NCBI GenBank assembly: GCA_947503265.1
Contig: CANNDC010000003.1
Location: 1-64,000, forward strand
Length of the DNA: 64,000 nt
Source of the DNA: an uncultured Alteromonadaceae bacterium
GTDB lineage: Bacteria > Pseudomonadota > Gammaproteobacteria > Enterobacterales > Alteromonadaceae
Direction of reading: 5' to 3'
The notes under the pieces are model-generated. The model had not been told where the DNA came from. It saw nothing but the letters and a program-made list of their open reading frames with translations, and did no database searches. Positions 23,879 through 33,632 of this stretch are shown here, piece by piece. The position numbers and the translations under genes are program-made. Within the stretch, counting starts at the first letter, position 1. Each line of letters begins with the position of its first letter.

Positions 23879-26203
23879 TTATTCGATAGACAACACTTCT
23901 AAGGTTAAATTTGGATCTTCGTTTATCTCCCGAGGTGTAAAGCGCACGTCCTTGTATTTAGCTTGTTCAACTAATGCCGCTTGGTCAAAATAATGCGGTG
24001 AATCCGGTGCATTTGCCTGACTATAAAGCAGGATGCTTTTTGCTTTGATACCTTTGTCATTGAACTCTGATAAAAAGACGAAACCGTCTCCACTATCGAT
24101 GCTATAACCATCTTCATTGAGGCCAGAGAAGGAGTAAACGGAGTTAGCCTCTACTGAAACCGTACTGAAACTGCCGGTAACATCCCCATAGCCACCAGCA
24201 ATCGGAATCGACTTATCTCCCTTGACCAGTTTTTGTATTGCCCCTAACTCAGCATTCAGGTCTATCCCTGCTTGTTCTAGCGATTCAACGGCGGTGGCCA
24301 GCGAGATCAAGTGACGATCAGTATTCGGATCGAGTATTTGTGGAAGACCCGTCGGAGTAGCAATGGGAGTGAGAGGGTCGAATGGGGTTTGCCAACAGGT
24401 CTGTTCACATCCAAATGTTGAGTTGAGAACCTGCAAATTCATAGCATACTCCCTGAATATAATTGCTCCTACGCTATTTAGTTCAGCTTTCATATTCCAG
24501 TTTCTCAAAACGTCGCATGCTTGAGTGAGGTCAACTGTCTGTCCGTCAACGGATAGCTGTGGTATTTCAGTACAACGCTGGACCAGATCATTCTTTGTGA
24601 GTTCGGCTAAGAACAGGGATTTATCGCCCATCGCTAATTCTAAATCAGCCATCGTTACTTTTTTAGCGGCAGCTTTAAGGCTTTCAAGCATTTTCAAACT
24701 TAACCTAGTTCGTGGTGACTGTTGGTAATCTATCTCGCCGTAAAGCACTGAAAAATCAATAATGGGCTGAGAAATGTTGGCCAACCATGCTGACTCATTG
24801 GCATTTTGTACATATTCATCTGAATAGCGCTTTGGAATATTGTCGAAAACGACCAACTCTTGCCAGTCAAAGATTGGGTTAGAGCCATCTAGTATTATAT
24901 CGAATACATCACTTTGGTAGCGTTCTGGATTAGTATATATTTCCTGCCATGCTGATGTTGATATTGCAGGTACAGCAGACATATCACCATAAAATGCTCT
25001 GCCTTTGTCATCTGCCATTATTATATTTTGAGAGCCCGTACGAAAACCTGATTCATTTAGAGAAACGGCTTCTTCTACATCCTTACTTTTAGCAAGTTTC
25101 ATCCAATATTCAGCAATGTTGCTATCAATGCTAGGCGCATCTCTTGCAACAACAACTCTCGCCAACTCATCCAACCCGACTACAGGACCGTAGTGACTAT
25201 TAAACAAAACGCGTGATAAATTGATCGAGCTGTCATCGGATTGCTTAACCTCTATACTGTATTCAAAAGACTCAAGATGTCGGGTTTGACCATCATAAAT
25301 ATATTGGCTCAAGTCAGATTCATCCGGCCTGACCAAATAGTAAAATGTACCCGGTAGCGAAGCAGACCATGTATGTGTCCATGCAAAAGAGTCGTTAAAT
25401 CCTAATGCAGGGGTGATAAATCCTGGCAAAAATCCACCGTAGACATTTAGTTCGTCTGGTATGGTTAGATGTGCTTCATACCATTGGAATCTGCCGCTAT
25501 GATTCAGGTGGGTATTAGATAACAACATACCTTTACCCGAAGACGAAAGTGACTTTCCTATCGCCCAACCATTGCTTCCTTTCATTTTGTTTTTCAGTTT
25601 TGTCGAAAAACTTTCAGCAGAAATTTCCTCGAAATTCTCCATGCTAGCCGAACCAATTTGAGAAATGTAATCGCCAATAAAACCCCAATAATCAATGGAT
25701 AGGTTTAGGGCATACATATCAAAGTGAGTGATATTTTGCTTTAAAGATGAGCAACCTTGATTGTCGTCGTTGTTATTTTTCAACCAGTGATTAAACCCTT
25801 TTGCATACCCCATCATCATATCTTGCACCGATGAGGGGAGTGATGAAAAGTCATCTTGTGCTCTTTCGTAGGTTCGCAAATGAAGATATGCAAAATCCGA
25901 ATTAATATTACTATCCTCTATTCCTGCACCAAAATATTTAGCGCGCGTTCCTTTTGCAGTCACTATGCCTTCAAGAATATTACACAATCGATTTTGAGCC
26001 ATTACATAGCCCAAACCCTCTCCCAAATCAGTGTAGTTTTTAGCTGATATGTGGGGAATGCCATAACTGGTCCATTGGATATTGGTCGTGCCCTGTTTAA
26101 TAGGAATAGGCTTGTCTGCATTAGACTCACTGCAGCCTGACAACATTAAGGTGGTCAAAGTAAAAAGCAAAACGCCGTAATGCTTTGAGATTGGATTTAC
26201 CAT
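23879..26203 (-). CDS. Penicillin acylase family lipoprotein (Ntn hydrolase)
   Basis: A 774-residue N-terminal-nucleophile amidohydrolase precursor of the penicillin G acylase/acyl-homoserine-lactone acylase superfamily. A lipoprotein signal ends at Cys24 (MLSGCSES), so it is membrane-anchored outside the cytoplasm. The alpha chain (about 35-200) carries YVMAQNRLC. Autocleavage before Ser210 in the sequence GSNGWAIGKS would create the beta-chain nucleophile. Length is typical. Substrates in the family include beta-lactams, acyl-homoserine lactones and acyl-peptides, and cannot be chosen from sequence. Start ATG has AAAGGAG upstream. A degenerate copy of its 3' end lies 4.5 kb away at 19344-19418. 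Confidence 0.9.
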   Translation of the reverse strand: MVNPISKHYGVLLFTLTTLMLSGCSESNADKPIPIKQGTTNIQWTSYGIPHISAKNYTDLGEGLGYVMAQNRLCNILEGIVTAKGTRAKYFGAGIEDSNINSDFAYLHLRTYERAQDDFSSLPSSVQDMMMGYAKGFNHWLKNNNDDNQGCSSLKQNITHFDMYALNLSIDYWGFIGDYISQIGSASMENFEEISAESFSTKLKNKMKGSNGWAIGKSLSSSGKGMLLSNTHLNHSGRFQWYEAHLTIPDELNVYGGFLPGFITPALGFNDSFAWTHTWSASLPGTFYYLVRPDESDLSQYIYDGQTRHLESFEYSIEVKQSDDSSINLSRVLFNSHYGPVVGLDELARVVVARDAPSIDSNIAEYWMKLAKSKDVEEAVSLNESGFRTGSQNIIMADDKGRAFYGDMSAVPAISTSAWQEIYTNPERYQSDVFDIILDGSNPIFDWQELVVFDNIPKRYSDEYVQNANESAWLANISQPIIDFSVLYGEIDYQQSPRTRLSLKMLESLKAAAKKVTMADLELAMGDKSLFLAELTKNDLVQRCTEIPQLSVDGQTVDLTQACDVLRNWNMKAELNSVGAIIFREYAMNLQVLNSTFGCEQTCWQTPFDPLTPIATPTGLPQILDPNTDRHLISLATAVESLEQAGIDLNAELGAIQKLVKGDKSIPIAGGYGDVTGSFSTVSVEANSVYSFSGLNEDGYSIDSGDGFVFLSEFNDKGIKAKSILLYSQANAPDSPHYFDQAALVEQAKYKDVRFTPREINEDPNLTLEVLSIE

Positions 26204-26350
26204 GTAGAGCTCCTTTCATTAAAAAGAAGCATATTCAGGTAAGCGGAGCTAAGTTGCTGTGAGTAAGAGTTTAGTAATTGTGCGTAACTGTAAAAATGTT
26301 CGCGCAATTTAGACGAAATCAAACATAAACCCAAGCAAAGGGCGATTCGG

Positions 26351-27277
26351 CTAATTTCTGGGAGTTACATCTTGGTATGTGGCATTTTTTCGGTCAGTCA
26401 TTTTAATTTCATCTAAGTATAAATAATGGTCATGTTTCATCACACTCAAGTCACCATTAAAATACATCCCCCAAGATGGATAGATGCCTTTATCATCATT
26501 GTAGCCAAACTGAATATTATGTTTGTTCAATACTTTTTCACCGTCTACCCACAATTCAATCAAGCCTGTTTTTGCCGCTGAATAATCCACTTTAACGTGC
26601 ACAACAAAATCTACCCATCGATCCAGATACTTCACTTTTTCACCGGGGATTCTATAGTACTCGGTTCCTTTACCAGTGCGAGTTTGGCTTTTTTCATCTG
26701 GATCCCATTTCCAACTGCCTCGCAGACCCTCTTTATCCATAGTGAGACTAAAAGGTGGATTACGAGAATGTTCTTTTAGTCGCTTGTCTGCACTGCCATG
26801 AATTTGAAAAAAAAGCCAATCATTGAGTTCGTCTGCCGTGCCGTCCGATGGGAAATAAAAACTAAACCCATACCAGGCTTCGGCACCCATCACTTCCTTG
26901 GTTTTAAAGCCATGAAACATGGCCTTTCGGTCGACGTTATCCACTTTGTTCTTGTTACCGTTGTACGCCGCTGGGTTTTTATGGTGCCAAACCAGTTTTG
27001 CTGAGTATTTACCTGCGCGAACAATTTCATCTTCTAACTTAAAAGCATGGTTGCCTTGAAGCTGGTTGAACATAAAATTTTGCGGTAATTCTGTTTTCAT
27101 TCCTGGGGTGAATCCCCTTGCGTGGGGCGCATTCCAACCGCCATTTTCAAATGACTCGTAAATTATATTATTGTTGAGCTCGACTGACTGAACAGAGGCT
27201 TTAGCTTGATTAGCAATGGCGTTGCCTGCTGCACTTAGCAGCGCAAGTACTGCAAACCCTATCATATTTTTATTCAT
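26351..27277 (-). CDS. Polysaccharide lyase, jelly-roll (heparin-lyase-I-like) type
   Basis: A 308-residue exported protein: signal peptide MNKNMIGFAVLALLSAAG, then a single domain matching the heparin lyase I-like polysaccharide lyase pattern. Signs include SAKLVWHHKNP, EAWYGFSFYFPSD, FFQIHG, WVDFVVHVK and LIELWVDGEKVL near the end. These are the beta strands of a concanavalin-like jelly roll whose basic face binds uronate polymers; families PL13, PL20 and PL28 share this shape. I cannot assign the exact PL family. I chose the ATG at 27277 with AAAGGAAA before it rather than an upstream GTG. It is the last gene of the polysaccharide cluster, 32 bases after the GH39-like gene, and probably cuts uronic-acid linkages. 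Confidence 0.8.
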   Translation of the reverse strand: MNKNMIGFAVLALLSAAGNAIANQAKASVQSVELNNNIIYESFENGGWNAPHARGFTPGMKTELPQNFMFNQLQGNHAFKLEDEIVRAGKYSAKLVWHHKNPAAYNGNKNKVDNVDRKAMFHGFKTKEVMGAEAWYGFSFYFPSDGTADELNDWLFFQIHGSADKRLKEHSRNPPFSLTMDKEGLRGSWKWDPDEKSQTRTGKGTEYYRIPGEKVKYLDRWVDFVVHVKVDYSAAKTGLIELWVDGEKVLNKHNIQFGYNDDKGIYPSWGMYFNGDLSVMKHDHYLYLDEIKMTDRKNATYQDVTPRN

Positions 27278-27309
27278 CGCTATTTTTCCTTTAGAAAATG
27301 GTAAAACAC

Positions 27310-29019
27310 TCACCATCTAACTTGGTATTTCTGCACCGAAAACGAAGGCACCGTATTACTAATGGCAATAACAGAACCACTTATTTTATCAGACTCAAGC
27401 GTCGTCGCCGTGCGCCATTCCCCCCAACTCAAGCTATTTATCTTAAGATTTTTTGCATGGTTTTTATCAAGATAATGTTGGTAGGCTTTTAATCCCGCTT
27501 CATTTAGCGCATTACTTGCTGACGCAGTAGCATGTGCTTCATCTTTGCGCCATCCTCCGTCGCTTTGTGAAATGGTCGCTTTTGGAAATGTAGCGTAAAA
27601 GAGTTGTTCGATATTGCTGGTTTGATCAATTTGCGCCACTCGATATTTAAATTTGGTACCGGCAGGTTTAGCCACTTGCATTGAAACTAAAACTTGTTCG
27701 GGCATTTGGTAGGCCATATCATCTTTATTAAAGTTAAAGGTAAGCACATCAAACCCTGATCCATCGGCTTTTTGGCTGAATATCCCATCTACCCTATTTC
27801 CCGCAATTGCGGGCTTGCCTACTACAGTATTTGAATATAAGCGATTGCCAAGCATTTGATACAACGCAAGTTGTGTCATTGCCTCTGGACTGTAAGAACC
27901 CTGGCTCATATTTCCCCACTGAAATACTTCTTGAATGTTTTTCTCTAACATCATCTTCGCTAGCATGGCAAAAAAAGCAGAGTTATGAGACGTCGCTACG
28001 CTAACAAATCCTGCGCGTTTCATTTTGACAATAAATTTGTATTCATGAATTTCGAAACTGGCATTAGGATTGTAGTCGGGATGTTCTAATATGGGCGCGA
28101 TCTGAGTTTCGTACACCTCATGCATATCCGTTTCATGAGGATGGGTAATATGTGGGTAGTACGAAATAGCAAGAAAATCGTAAGGCACCTGATGTTGTTT
28201 AGCCCAAGTCACGAAATAAGGACCATAAGCGTCTTCTTTATTGCCTGTGTAATCAATGTACTTGCTTTTATGTGTTGCTTCCCTGAAGTGGGTCCCAACT
28301 TTTGCCTCGGGCAATACGGCTTTAACCGCTTCTACAGTATTTTTATAGTGATCAAAAAACTCTTGTCTTGTGGCGGCCCAGTGTTGTGGACGAGTATCGA
28401 TTTCTGAACCAATTCGAAACCGCCACGTCAAAACGGCCTCTTTGCCATAGGTATCGACCAAATGTTGCATAAAGGCTTTTATATATTGATTCCACGCTTC
28501 TGCATCATTAGGTGGTATACCATTGCCATAGACACCTACGCGATCTTTGGCCAAATAATTGGTACCGTCTGGCACTTCTACGAATGTATATCCCCGCTGA
28601 AATGCCCACGGAGGGTTGTCCAACACTATTTGAAAAATATCCCAATCGTTGTTTAGCCAAGCATTAATACGTTTGGTAGCGGCCTCAAAGTTATAGACAT
28701 ACTTTTCACCGTCCCATTGATAGGTATCTTGCTGTGTATTTTGATTTGCCCAACCTCCTAACATACGTACGGTGTTGACCTTTGCCTTTCGACCAAAAGT
28801 TGCTGGTTTACCTAAGGGATTACCGCGTTCGGTTCTGACCGAAACGTCAAAGAAATCGTAGACAGTACCAATTTGTTGTTTTGCATCACTAAAGTCAGCC
28901 GTTAATGATAGCGAACCCAGCGTCGACGTGTTTGTTGATCTAGCCGCTTGTTTTGATTCTAAAGAATGACAAGCTGATAAAGTGAACGCCAGTAATAAAA
29001 AGCCTATTTGCTTGTTCAA
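27310..29019 (-). CDS. GH39-like glycoside hydrolase, lipoprotein
   Basis: A 569-residue lipoprotein (signal LLLAFTLSAC, Cys17) with a TIM-barrel domain resembling family GH39 beta-xylosidase/iduronidase enzymes. The presumed acid/base is Glu206 in RIGSEID, where typical GH39 members have NEP. The presumed nucleophile is Glu323 or Glu326 in FEIHEY. A beta-sandwich domain follows from about residue 440. The start is a TTG overlapping the sulfatase stop as TTGA with AGGTGA upstream, so translation is coupled. Ulvan-degrading loci of marine bacteria carry GH39 xylosidases, which fits the neighbours. The exact sugar is inferred. Confidence 0.78.
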   Translation of the reverse strand: MNKQIGFLLLAFTLSACHSLESKQAARSTNTSTLGSLSLTADFSDAKQQIGTVYDFFDVSVRTERGNPLGKPATFGRKAKVNTVRMLGGWANQNTQQDTYQWDGEKYVYNFEAATKRINAWLNNDWDIFQIVLDNPPWAFQRGYTFVEVPDGTNYLAKDRVGVYGNGIPPNDAEAWNQYIKAFMQHLVDTYGKEAVLTWRFRIGSEIDTRPQHWAATRQEFFDHYKNTVEAVKAVLPEAKVGTHFREATHKSKYIDYTGNKEDAYGPYFVTWAKQHQVPYDFLAISYYPHITHPHETDMHEVYETQIAPILEHPDYNPNASFEIHEYKFIVKMKRAGFVSVATSHNSAFFAMLAKMMLEKNIQEVFQWGNMSQGSYSPEAMTQLALYQMLGNRLYSNTVVGKPAIAGNRVDGIFSQKADGSGFDVLTFNFNKDDMAYQMPEQVLVSMQVAKPAGTKFKYRVAQIDQTSNIEQLFYATFPKATISQSDGGWRKDEAHATASASNALNEAGLKAYQHYLDKNHAKNLKINSLSWGEWRTATTLESDKISGSVIAISNTVPSFSVQKYQVRW

Positions 29020-30530
29020 TCTGTCACCTGCTTAAACAACTGGTTGTTGCGAACATGACGCTTTTCATAAAATGGTGGTGCGTTCATCGGAAATTTCGCC
29101 AGTAATAATGATTGTAGTTCTTGCTCTATTTCAGCAAGACTCGCTTGGCCTGACACGTTGGCTTTGGCAATATCACTGATTGTGTGGTCATACATTTCTG
29201 TATATTTAATTTCTTGAGTTTGTGCATCGCGCCATTGCGTGTAACGCCATTTACCGTCGGTCACCGTAACCCCCATAATTTTCCCTCGGTTAAACAAGCT
29301 GTAAGCTCCCTGCTTAAATGACTGTGTGGGGTTGTCTAGTAGGGTAATTAAGCTTTCACCATCTACCTCTGGTAAAGGCAAACCTGCTACTTCTGTAAGG
29401 GTTGGGAAAATATCGATGTTTTCAACCAATGCTTGGCTAGTCACCCCACTTTTGCGTTTGGTATGCGACAATTCTCTGCTCACAATTAGCGGAACTCGCG
29501 TATCAAGCTCCATATTGGTGTGTTTGTTCCAGGCCCCGTATTCACCTAGTTTGTATCCATGATCGCTCATCAATACTACTAAAGTATTTTCGCGTAGCCC
29601 CATTTCATCTACGGCGCGCATCACACGGCCAAGCTGCGCATCCACATAACTGACTGTGGCGTAATACCCATGAATTAGGGTTTTGGTAAGCTCGTCGCTG
29701 GTATCCCCTTCTTTCGGAATGCCACCGTACATGCGTAACTCGCCCCATTTAGTTAATGCTAAGCGGTACATTTCTGATGGTTTGTTGCGACTCGGTACAG
29801 CGAATTGTTCGCGATCGTATAAGTCCCAATATTTTTTGGGTGCATTAAAAGGCAAATGCGGTTTACTAAAGCCAACAAACATCAAAAATTTGTCGTCTTT
29901 TACTTGCTTCAAGGTGTTAATAGCGTCTGTTGCTACTTTCCCATCTTTGTAAAATTCATCACTTACATCGGCAGATTCGTAGGCAAATTTCGCTTCTTTA
30001 TTGCCCGGTAAGGCATAGAAATTGTCTAACTTTTTAATGTGAGTCGACCAATTTTCTTCATCATCGGTGACACTATGATATACCTTGCCAATACTTACCG
30101 TTTTATATCCGTTACGTTTAAACAATTGAGGCATTGATACCACATTGGGTTGATTTGGCCGCAAGCGCCCATCTCTTCGAATAGTGTACAGACCAGTAGT
30201 TTCTGGCCTTAGTCCAGTCATAATACTCACTCGAGAAGGCCCACATATGGCTTGTTGTGCATATGCGTGAGTGAATTTCACCCCTTCATTAGCTAATTTA
30301 TCTATATTTGGGCTAATCACATGCTTATGCCCATATGTACCTAAATCAACGCGGAGATCATCGATTAAAAATACCAGTACATTCAAAGCAGGTTTGCTAG
30401 GCACCGTTGATGTTTTGATATCTGATGTTGCTTCTTCAGCCAAGCTCACAGTATGGAATAATGACACGCTGCATATGATGCATAGGAGCCAAGCCTGCCA
30501 AGCGTGAGACGCTGAGTGTTTTATTTTCAT
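29016..30530 (-). CDS. Family S1 sulfatase (iduronate-2-sulfatase-like)
   Basis: A 504-residue exported type I sulfatase. After a signal peptide (SLFHTVSLAEE), the metal site appears in LIDDLR and the formylglycine signature in ICGPSRVSIMTG. Cys96 should be oxidised to formylglycine by an anaerobic or aerobic maturase that is not in the window. Later metal ligands are seen in VLMSDHGYKLGEYG and in LPFNAPK. The overall pattern resembles iduronate-2-sulfatase and the S1_7 group common in algal-polysaccharide loci; subfamily is a judgement by eye. The start is uncertain: I took ATG 30530, which best fits the signal peptide. It overlaps the GH39-like gene by 4 bases. Confidence 0.88.
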   Translation of the reverse strand: MKIKHSASHAWQAWLLCIICSVSLFHTVSLAEEATSDIKTSTVPSKPALNVLVFLIDDLRVDLGTYGHKHVISPNIDKLANEGVKFTHAYAQQAICGPSRVSIMTGLRPETTGLYTIRRDGRLRPNQPNVVSMPQLFKRNGYKTVSIGKVYHSVTDDEENWSTHIKKLDNFYALPGNKEAKFAYESADVSDEFYKDGKVATDAINTLKQVKDDKFLMFVGFSKPHLPFNAPKKYWDLYDREQFAVPSRNKPSEMYRLALTKWGELRMYGGIPKEGDTSDELTKTLIHGYYATVSYVDAQLGRVMRAVDEMGLRENTLVVLMSDHGYKLGEYGAWNKHTNMELDTRVPLIVSRELSHTKRKSGVTSQALVENIDIFPTLTEVAGLPLPEVDGESLITLLDNPTQSFKQGAYSLFNRGKIMGVTVTDGKWRYTQWRDAQTQEIKYTEMYDHTISDIAKANVSGQASLAEIEQELQSLLLAKFPMNAPPFYEKRHVRNNQLFKQVTD

Positions 30531-30586
30531 CTGTTTTCTCATCAAGTTTTATAAATCCAAATATTGTTTAAGCTAGTTTGTGCAGA

Positions 30587-33385
30587 CTAATAATCTATCG
30601 AGCCTCTAATGCGATAGTCTCCTGGAGGCTGATTTGACAGTGCTTGTATAGAGGAAATTTGTGCTCCATTAATCGTCAATGTTTCCGCGAGTATTTGCGG
30701 CAAGATAAAATTCGCATGAGTGTTTTTCGGAATGCTTACCTGCATATCTAACTGGCCTTGCCCAATAGACCAAGCGACGCTGACCTCACCTTGCGGTGTT
30801 TTGTAGCTGCCACTGGCTTGATTGAGCCGCTGATTAAACTGAGGTGCTATATCTACCACCTTAAACCCAGCCTCTACCGAGTTGATACCCAATATTCCCT
30901 CGTAGAACCATTTCGCTACTGCACCATAAGCGTAATGGTTGAGTGAATTCATCGACGCTTTGCTAAAACCATGTTCTAAAGAATATGAATTCCAACGTTC
31001 CCAAGTGGTGGTGGCACCGTTATTAATTGAGTAAAACCAAGAGGGGTAAGTTTCTTTGAAGAGTAAATCAAACATCAAATCACTGCGCCCCATCTCCTGT
31101 AATACGGGGGCAAGTAAAGGAGTACCCAAAAAGCCAGTGCGCAAATGGTAATCCGCCTGTTTAATCTCCTCTACCAAATATCGTTGCGCGTTAACCTTGT
31201 CACTTCCTGCGAACAAGCCAAAGGCAAGCGGCAACAAATAACTGGTTTGAGTAGCTTCGCCTTTTACCTGGGTTTGCTCGTCGTAAAAGGTAGTGCGAAA
31301 TGCGTTTTTAACCTTCGCTAGGGTTTTAGTATGACGTTTTGCATCTTTATTGAACCCCAAGGTTTGCGCTATTTGCACAGCATAATTTAACGAATGTGCG
31401 TAATAAGCGGTGGAAATTAGTTTAGTCGGCGTATCACCGCGGGTTGGACGTCCATTAATACCTTTAGTGTAAGGTTGTAACCAGTCACCAAACCCGCCCA
31501 TTGTCGAAACGTAGTTATCGGCTTTTGATTCATGGAAACTTAACCACTTTTGGATCATGTTGTAGTTTTCTTCTAGGATTTGTTTATCTCCCGTCAAAAG
31601 ATAAAGTTCCCAAGGAATCACCACCACAGCATCTCCCCACCCAGAAGATACACCAATACCGTGACGACTTTCTTTAGTAGGAATAAAGTTGGGTATGCGG
31701 CCATTTTCGGCTTGCTCTTCGCGCACAGTTTGTAACCACGCGGCCCAAAATCCATACACATCAGCCATGTACATTGACGGAGCCGCAAATACTTGAGCAT
31801 CCCCAGTCCACCCCAATCTTTCATCACGTTGTGGGCAGTCCGTAGGTATATCCAAAAAGTTACCTCGTAAACCCCAAACAACGTTTTCAGCAAGCTTATT
31901 TAACTTATTATGTGAACTGTTAAAGTTCGCGTTGACTTGGAAATCTGAATGCAGCACGCGCCCTTTCACCCAACTTAAGTCAGGGGGTCTAGATTGGTCA
32001 AACCCTGATACTTCAACAAAACGATAACCGTGAAAGGTAAAGGTAGGTACATAATTAATAGTGCCGCTTGCAGCGGGAATATAGTAATCGGTTGCCTTGG
32101 CACTTCTTAAATTTTTGGTGTAAAAGGTATTTTTATGTAGCGCCTCGGCAAAGCGCACTGTTACTTTTTGATTTGCTACCACGGGTAAGGATAATTCGGG
32201 GACCCCAAGCATATTTTGGCCCATATCAAATACCACTACCCCGGGTTTTGGATTCGCAACTTCGACAATTTCCAATGCGGGCAAGGTAAGTTTTACCTTT
32301 GATGCTTGGTGACGCTTTGGTGCCAAAGCCACTTGAGGCTCTATGTCCTCTGTTATCACTCGATTCCAAGTTGACACATCAAAGCCAACCTTATTCCATC
32401 CGGGCATCTCATAATTAGCATTATAGGTTTCGCCATCGTAATTGCCCGCTTCTCGAATGGGACCATTTAGCGTTACATGCCAATTTTCGTCACTGACTAT
32501 CGTTTTAGTTGCGCCATTAGCATATTCGATTTCAAGCTGAAGTAGCAACGCAGAGGGTTTCACATCCTCTTTTTTCGGCGCTAGAATACGACCTGTATGC
32601 CATCCCTCTGCAACCGTCGCGGCCAGCACATTATCGCCCAAGCGAAGCAAAGAGCTAACATCGTAGGTCAGGGTCTCGATTCGCTGCAAGTAGGGTGTCC
32701 AGCCCGGTGTCATAACGTCTTCAGATATTTTTTTACCGTTTATATAAGCAGTAAATACACCTTTAGAGGTGATATATAATCTAGCTTTTTTTATAGATGA
32801 ATCTGCTTGAAATTGCGTTCTGAGATATTGCGGACGGTAGTGCTTATTTGTAATTTCTTTAACTACTTTAGTTTTAGAGTCAGTCACGTTAAAGGTAACT
32901 GTTTCACCCGTTTCTGGGTGTCGAATCCAACGGCCATGCCATTCATTGTTAGACAACAACCCTAATTCGATAGACGCTGGTGCGCTCCAATTCGACACCT
33001 TGCCACGTTCATCCCAAATCCGCACTCGCCAATATACCTGCTGACGAGAAACCAAAGGCTTGCCCTGATACCTTACCCAAGATGTTTTAGACGAAACTCG
33101 CTTTTGGCTATCCCATAAATCAGCTTGGGAAATACTCGCTTGTGAAGAAGCCACTTGAATTTGAAATGCTTGTTGAAAATCGGAATTTGCGCTTGGGGAA
33201 ATTTGCCATGAAAAGCGTGGCGCCTCCTCATAATAACCAATGGGGTTAACAAATCCTTCACCAACTTTTAATTCAACTGGAGCGGCGGCATTAGGAGAAG
33301 AGTCCTCTGTAAGAGAACAAGCGGAAAATAAAATCAAAAAGCCAAACAGGCTCATATTTCGTATTTTTTTTATTTTCAAAAACAT
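30587..33385 (-). CDS. GH78 alpha-L-rhamnosidase, lipoprotein
   Basis: A 932-residue GH78 enzyme that removes terminal alpha-L-rhamnose. It has a lipoprotein signal (LFSACS), N-terminal beta-sandwich domains (GRWIRHPE, YITSKGVFTAYINGK), and an (alpha/alpha)6 catalytic domain holding CPQRDERLGWTGD with the presumed general acid Glu near residue 520. A C-terminal beta domain closes it. The segment LEHGFSKASMNSLNHYA is also typical. Length and domain order match the family. ATG 33385 has GGAG 7 nt upstream. A perfect 16-base palindrome at 33515-33530 lies 130 bases upstream and may control it. It suggests the cluster acts on a rhamnose-containing polymer. Confidence 0.93.
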   Translation of the reverse strand: MFLKIKKIRNMSLFGFLILFSACSLTEDSSPNAAAPVELKVGEGFVNPIGYYEEAPRFSWQISPSANSDFQQAFQIQVASSQASISQADLWDSQKRVSSKTSWVRYQGKPLVSRQQVYWRVRIWDERGKVSNWSAPASIELGLLSNNEWHGRWIRHPETGETVTFNVTDSKTKVVKEITNKHYRPQYLRTQFQADSSIKKARLYITSKGVFTAYINGKKISEDVMTPGWTPYLQRIETLTYDVSSLLRLGDNVLAATVAEGWHTGRILAPKKEDVKPSALLLQLEIEYANGATKTIVSDENWHVTLNGPIREAGNYDGETYNANYEMPGWNKVGFDVSTWNRVITEDIEPQVALAPKRHQASKVKLTLPALEIVEVANPKPGVVVFDMGQNMLGVPELSLPVVANQKVTVRFAEALHKNTFYTKNLRSAKATDYYIPAASGTINYVPTFTFHGYRFVEVSGFDQSRPPDLSWVKGRVLHSDFQVNANFNSSHNKLNKLAENVVWGLRGNFLDIPTDCPQRDERLGWTGDAQVFAAPSMYMADVYGFWAAWLQTVREEQAENGRIPNFIPTKESRHGIGVSSGWGDAVVVIPWELYLLTGDKQILEENYNMIQKWLSFHESKADNYVSTMGGFGDWLQPYTKGINGRPTRGDTPTKLISTAYYAHSLNYAVQIAQTLGFNKDAKRHTKTLAKVKNAFRTTFYDEQTQVKGEATQTSYLLPLAFGLFAGSDKVNAQRYLVEEIKQADYHLRTGFLGTPLLAPVLQEMGRSDLMFDLLFKETYPSWFYSINNGATTTWERWNSYSLEHGFSKASMNSLNHYAYGAVAKWFYEGILGINSVEAGFKVVDIAPQFNQRLNQASGSYKTPQGEVSVAWSIGQGQLDMQVSIPKNTHANFILPQILAETLTINGAQISSIQALSNQPPGDYRIRGSIDY

Positions 33386-33514
33386 CAATCACTCCACCAT
33401 GGTTACCGACGAATACACTTCTTCACTCGGAGTAGCGATAAAACGGGTTAACACCCTAACCTACAATGCCTAGCGAGGAAAAGCGGAATGCGTTAACTAA
33501 AATTAATAGGGCGC

Positions 33515-33530
33515 AAACGAAATTTCGTTT
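33515..33530. promoter_or_regulatory. Perfect palindrome upstream of the rhamnosidase gene
   Basis: AAACGAAATTTCGTTT is perfectly self-complementary over 16 bases and lies 130-145 bases before the GH78 start, in the 250-base gap between the propeller lipoprotein gene and GH78. Symmetry and position suit an operator. No T run follows on the minus strand, so it is not an obvious terminator. Confidence 0.45.
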
Positions 33531-33632
33531 TTATTCGGTGGGATTTACTTCAATTGATATTTATAGTTTACAGTTATCATGCGTGTCTGTGCGTTGAACC
33601 TATTTTCGGTAGCGACAGGAAATCTATATACC

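Noticed and set aside
26351..27277. Naming the lyase specifically as an ulvan lyase
   Set aside because: The jelly-roll strand pattern is shared by several lyase families and the family-defining residues could not be checked without alignment.
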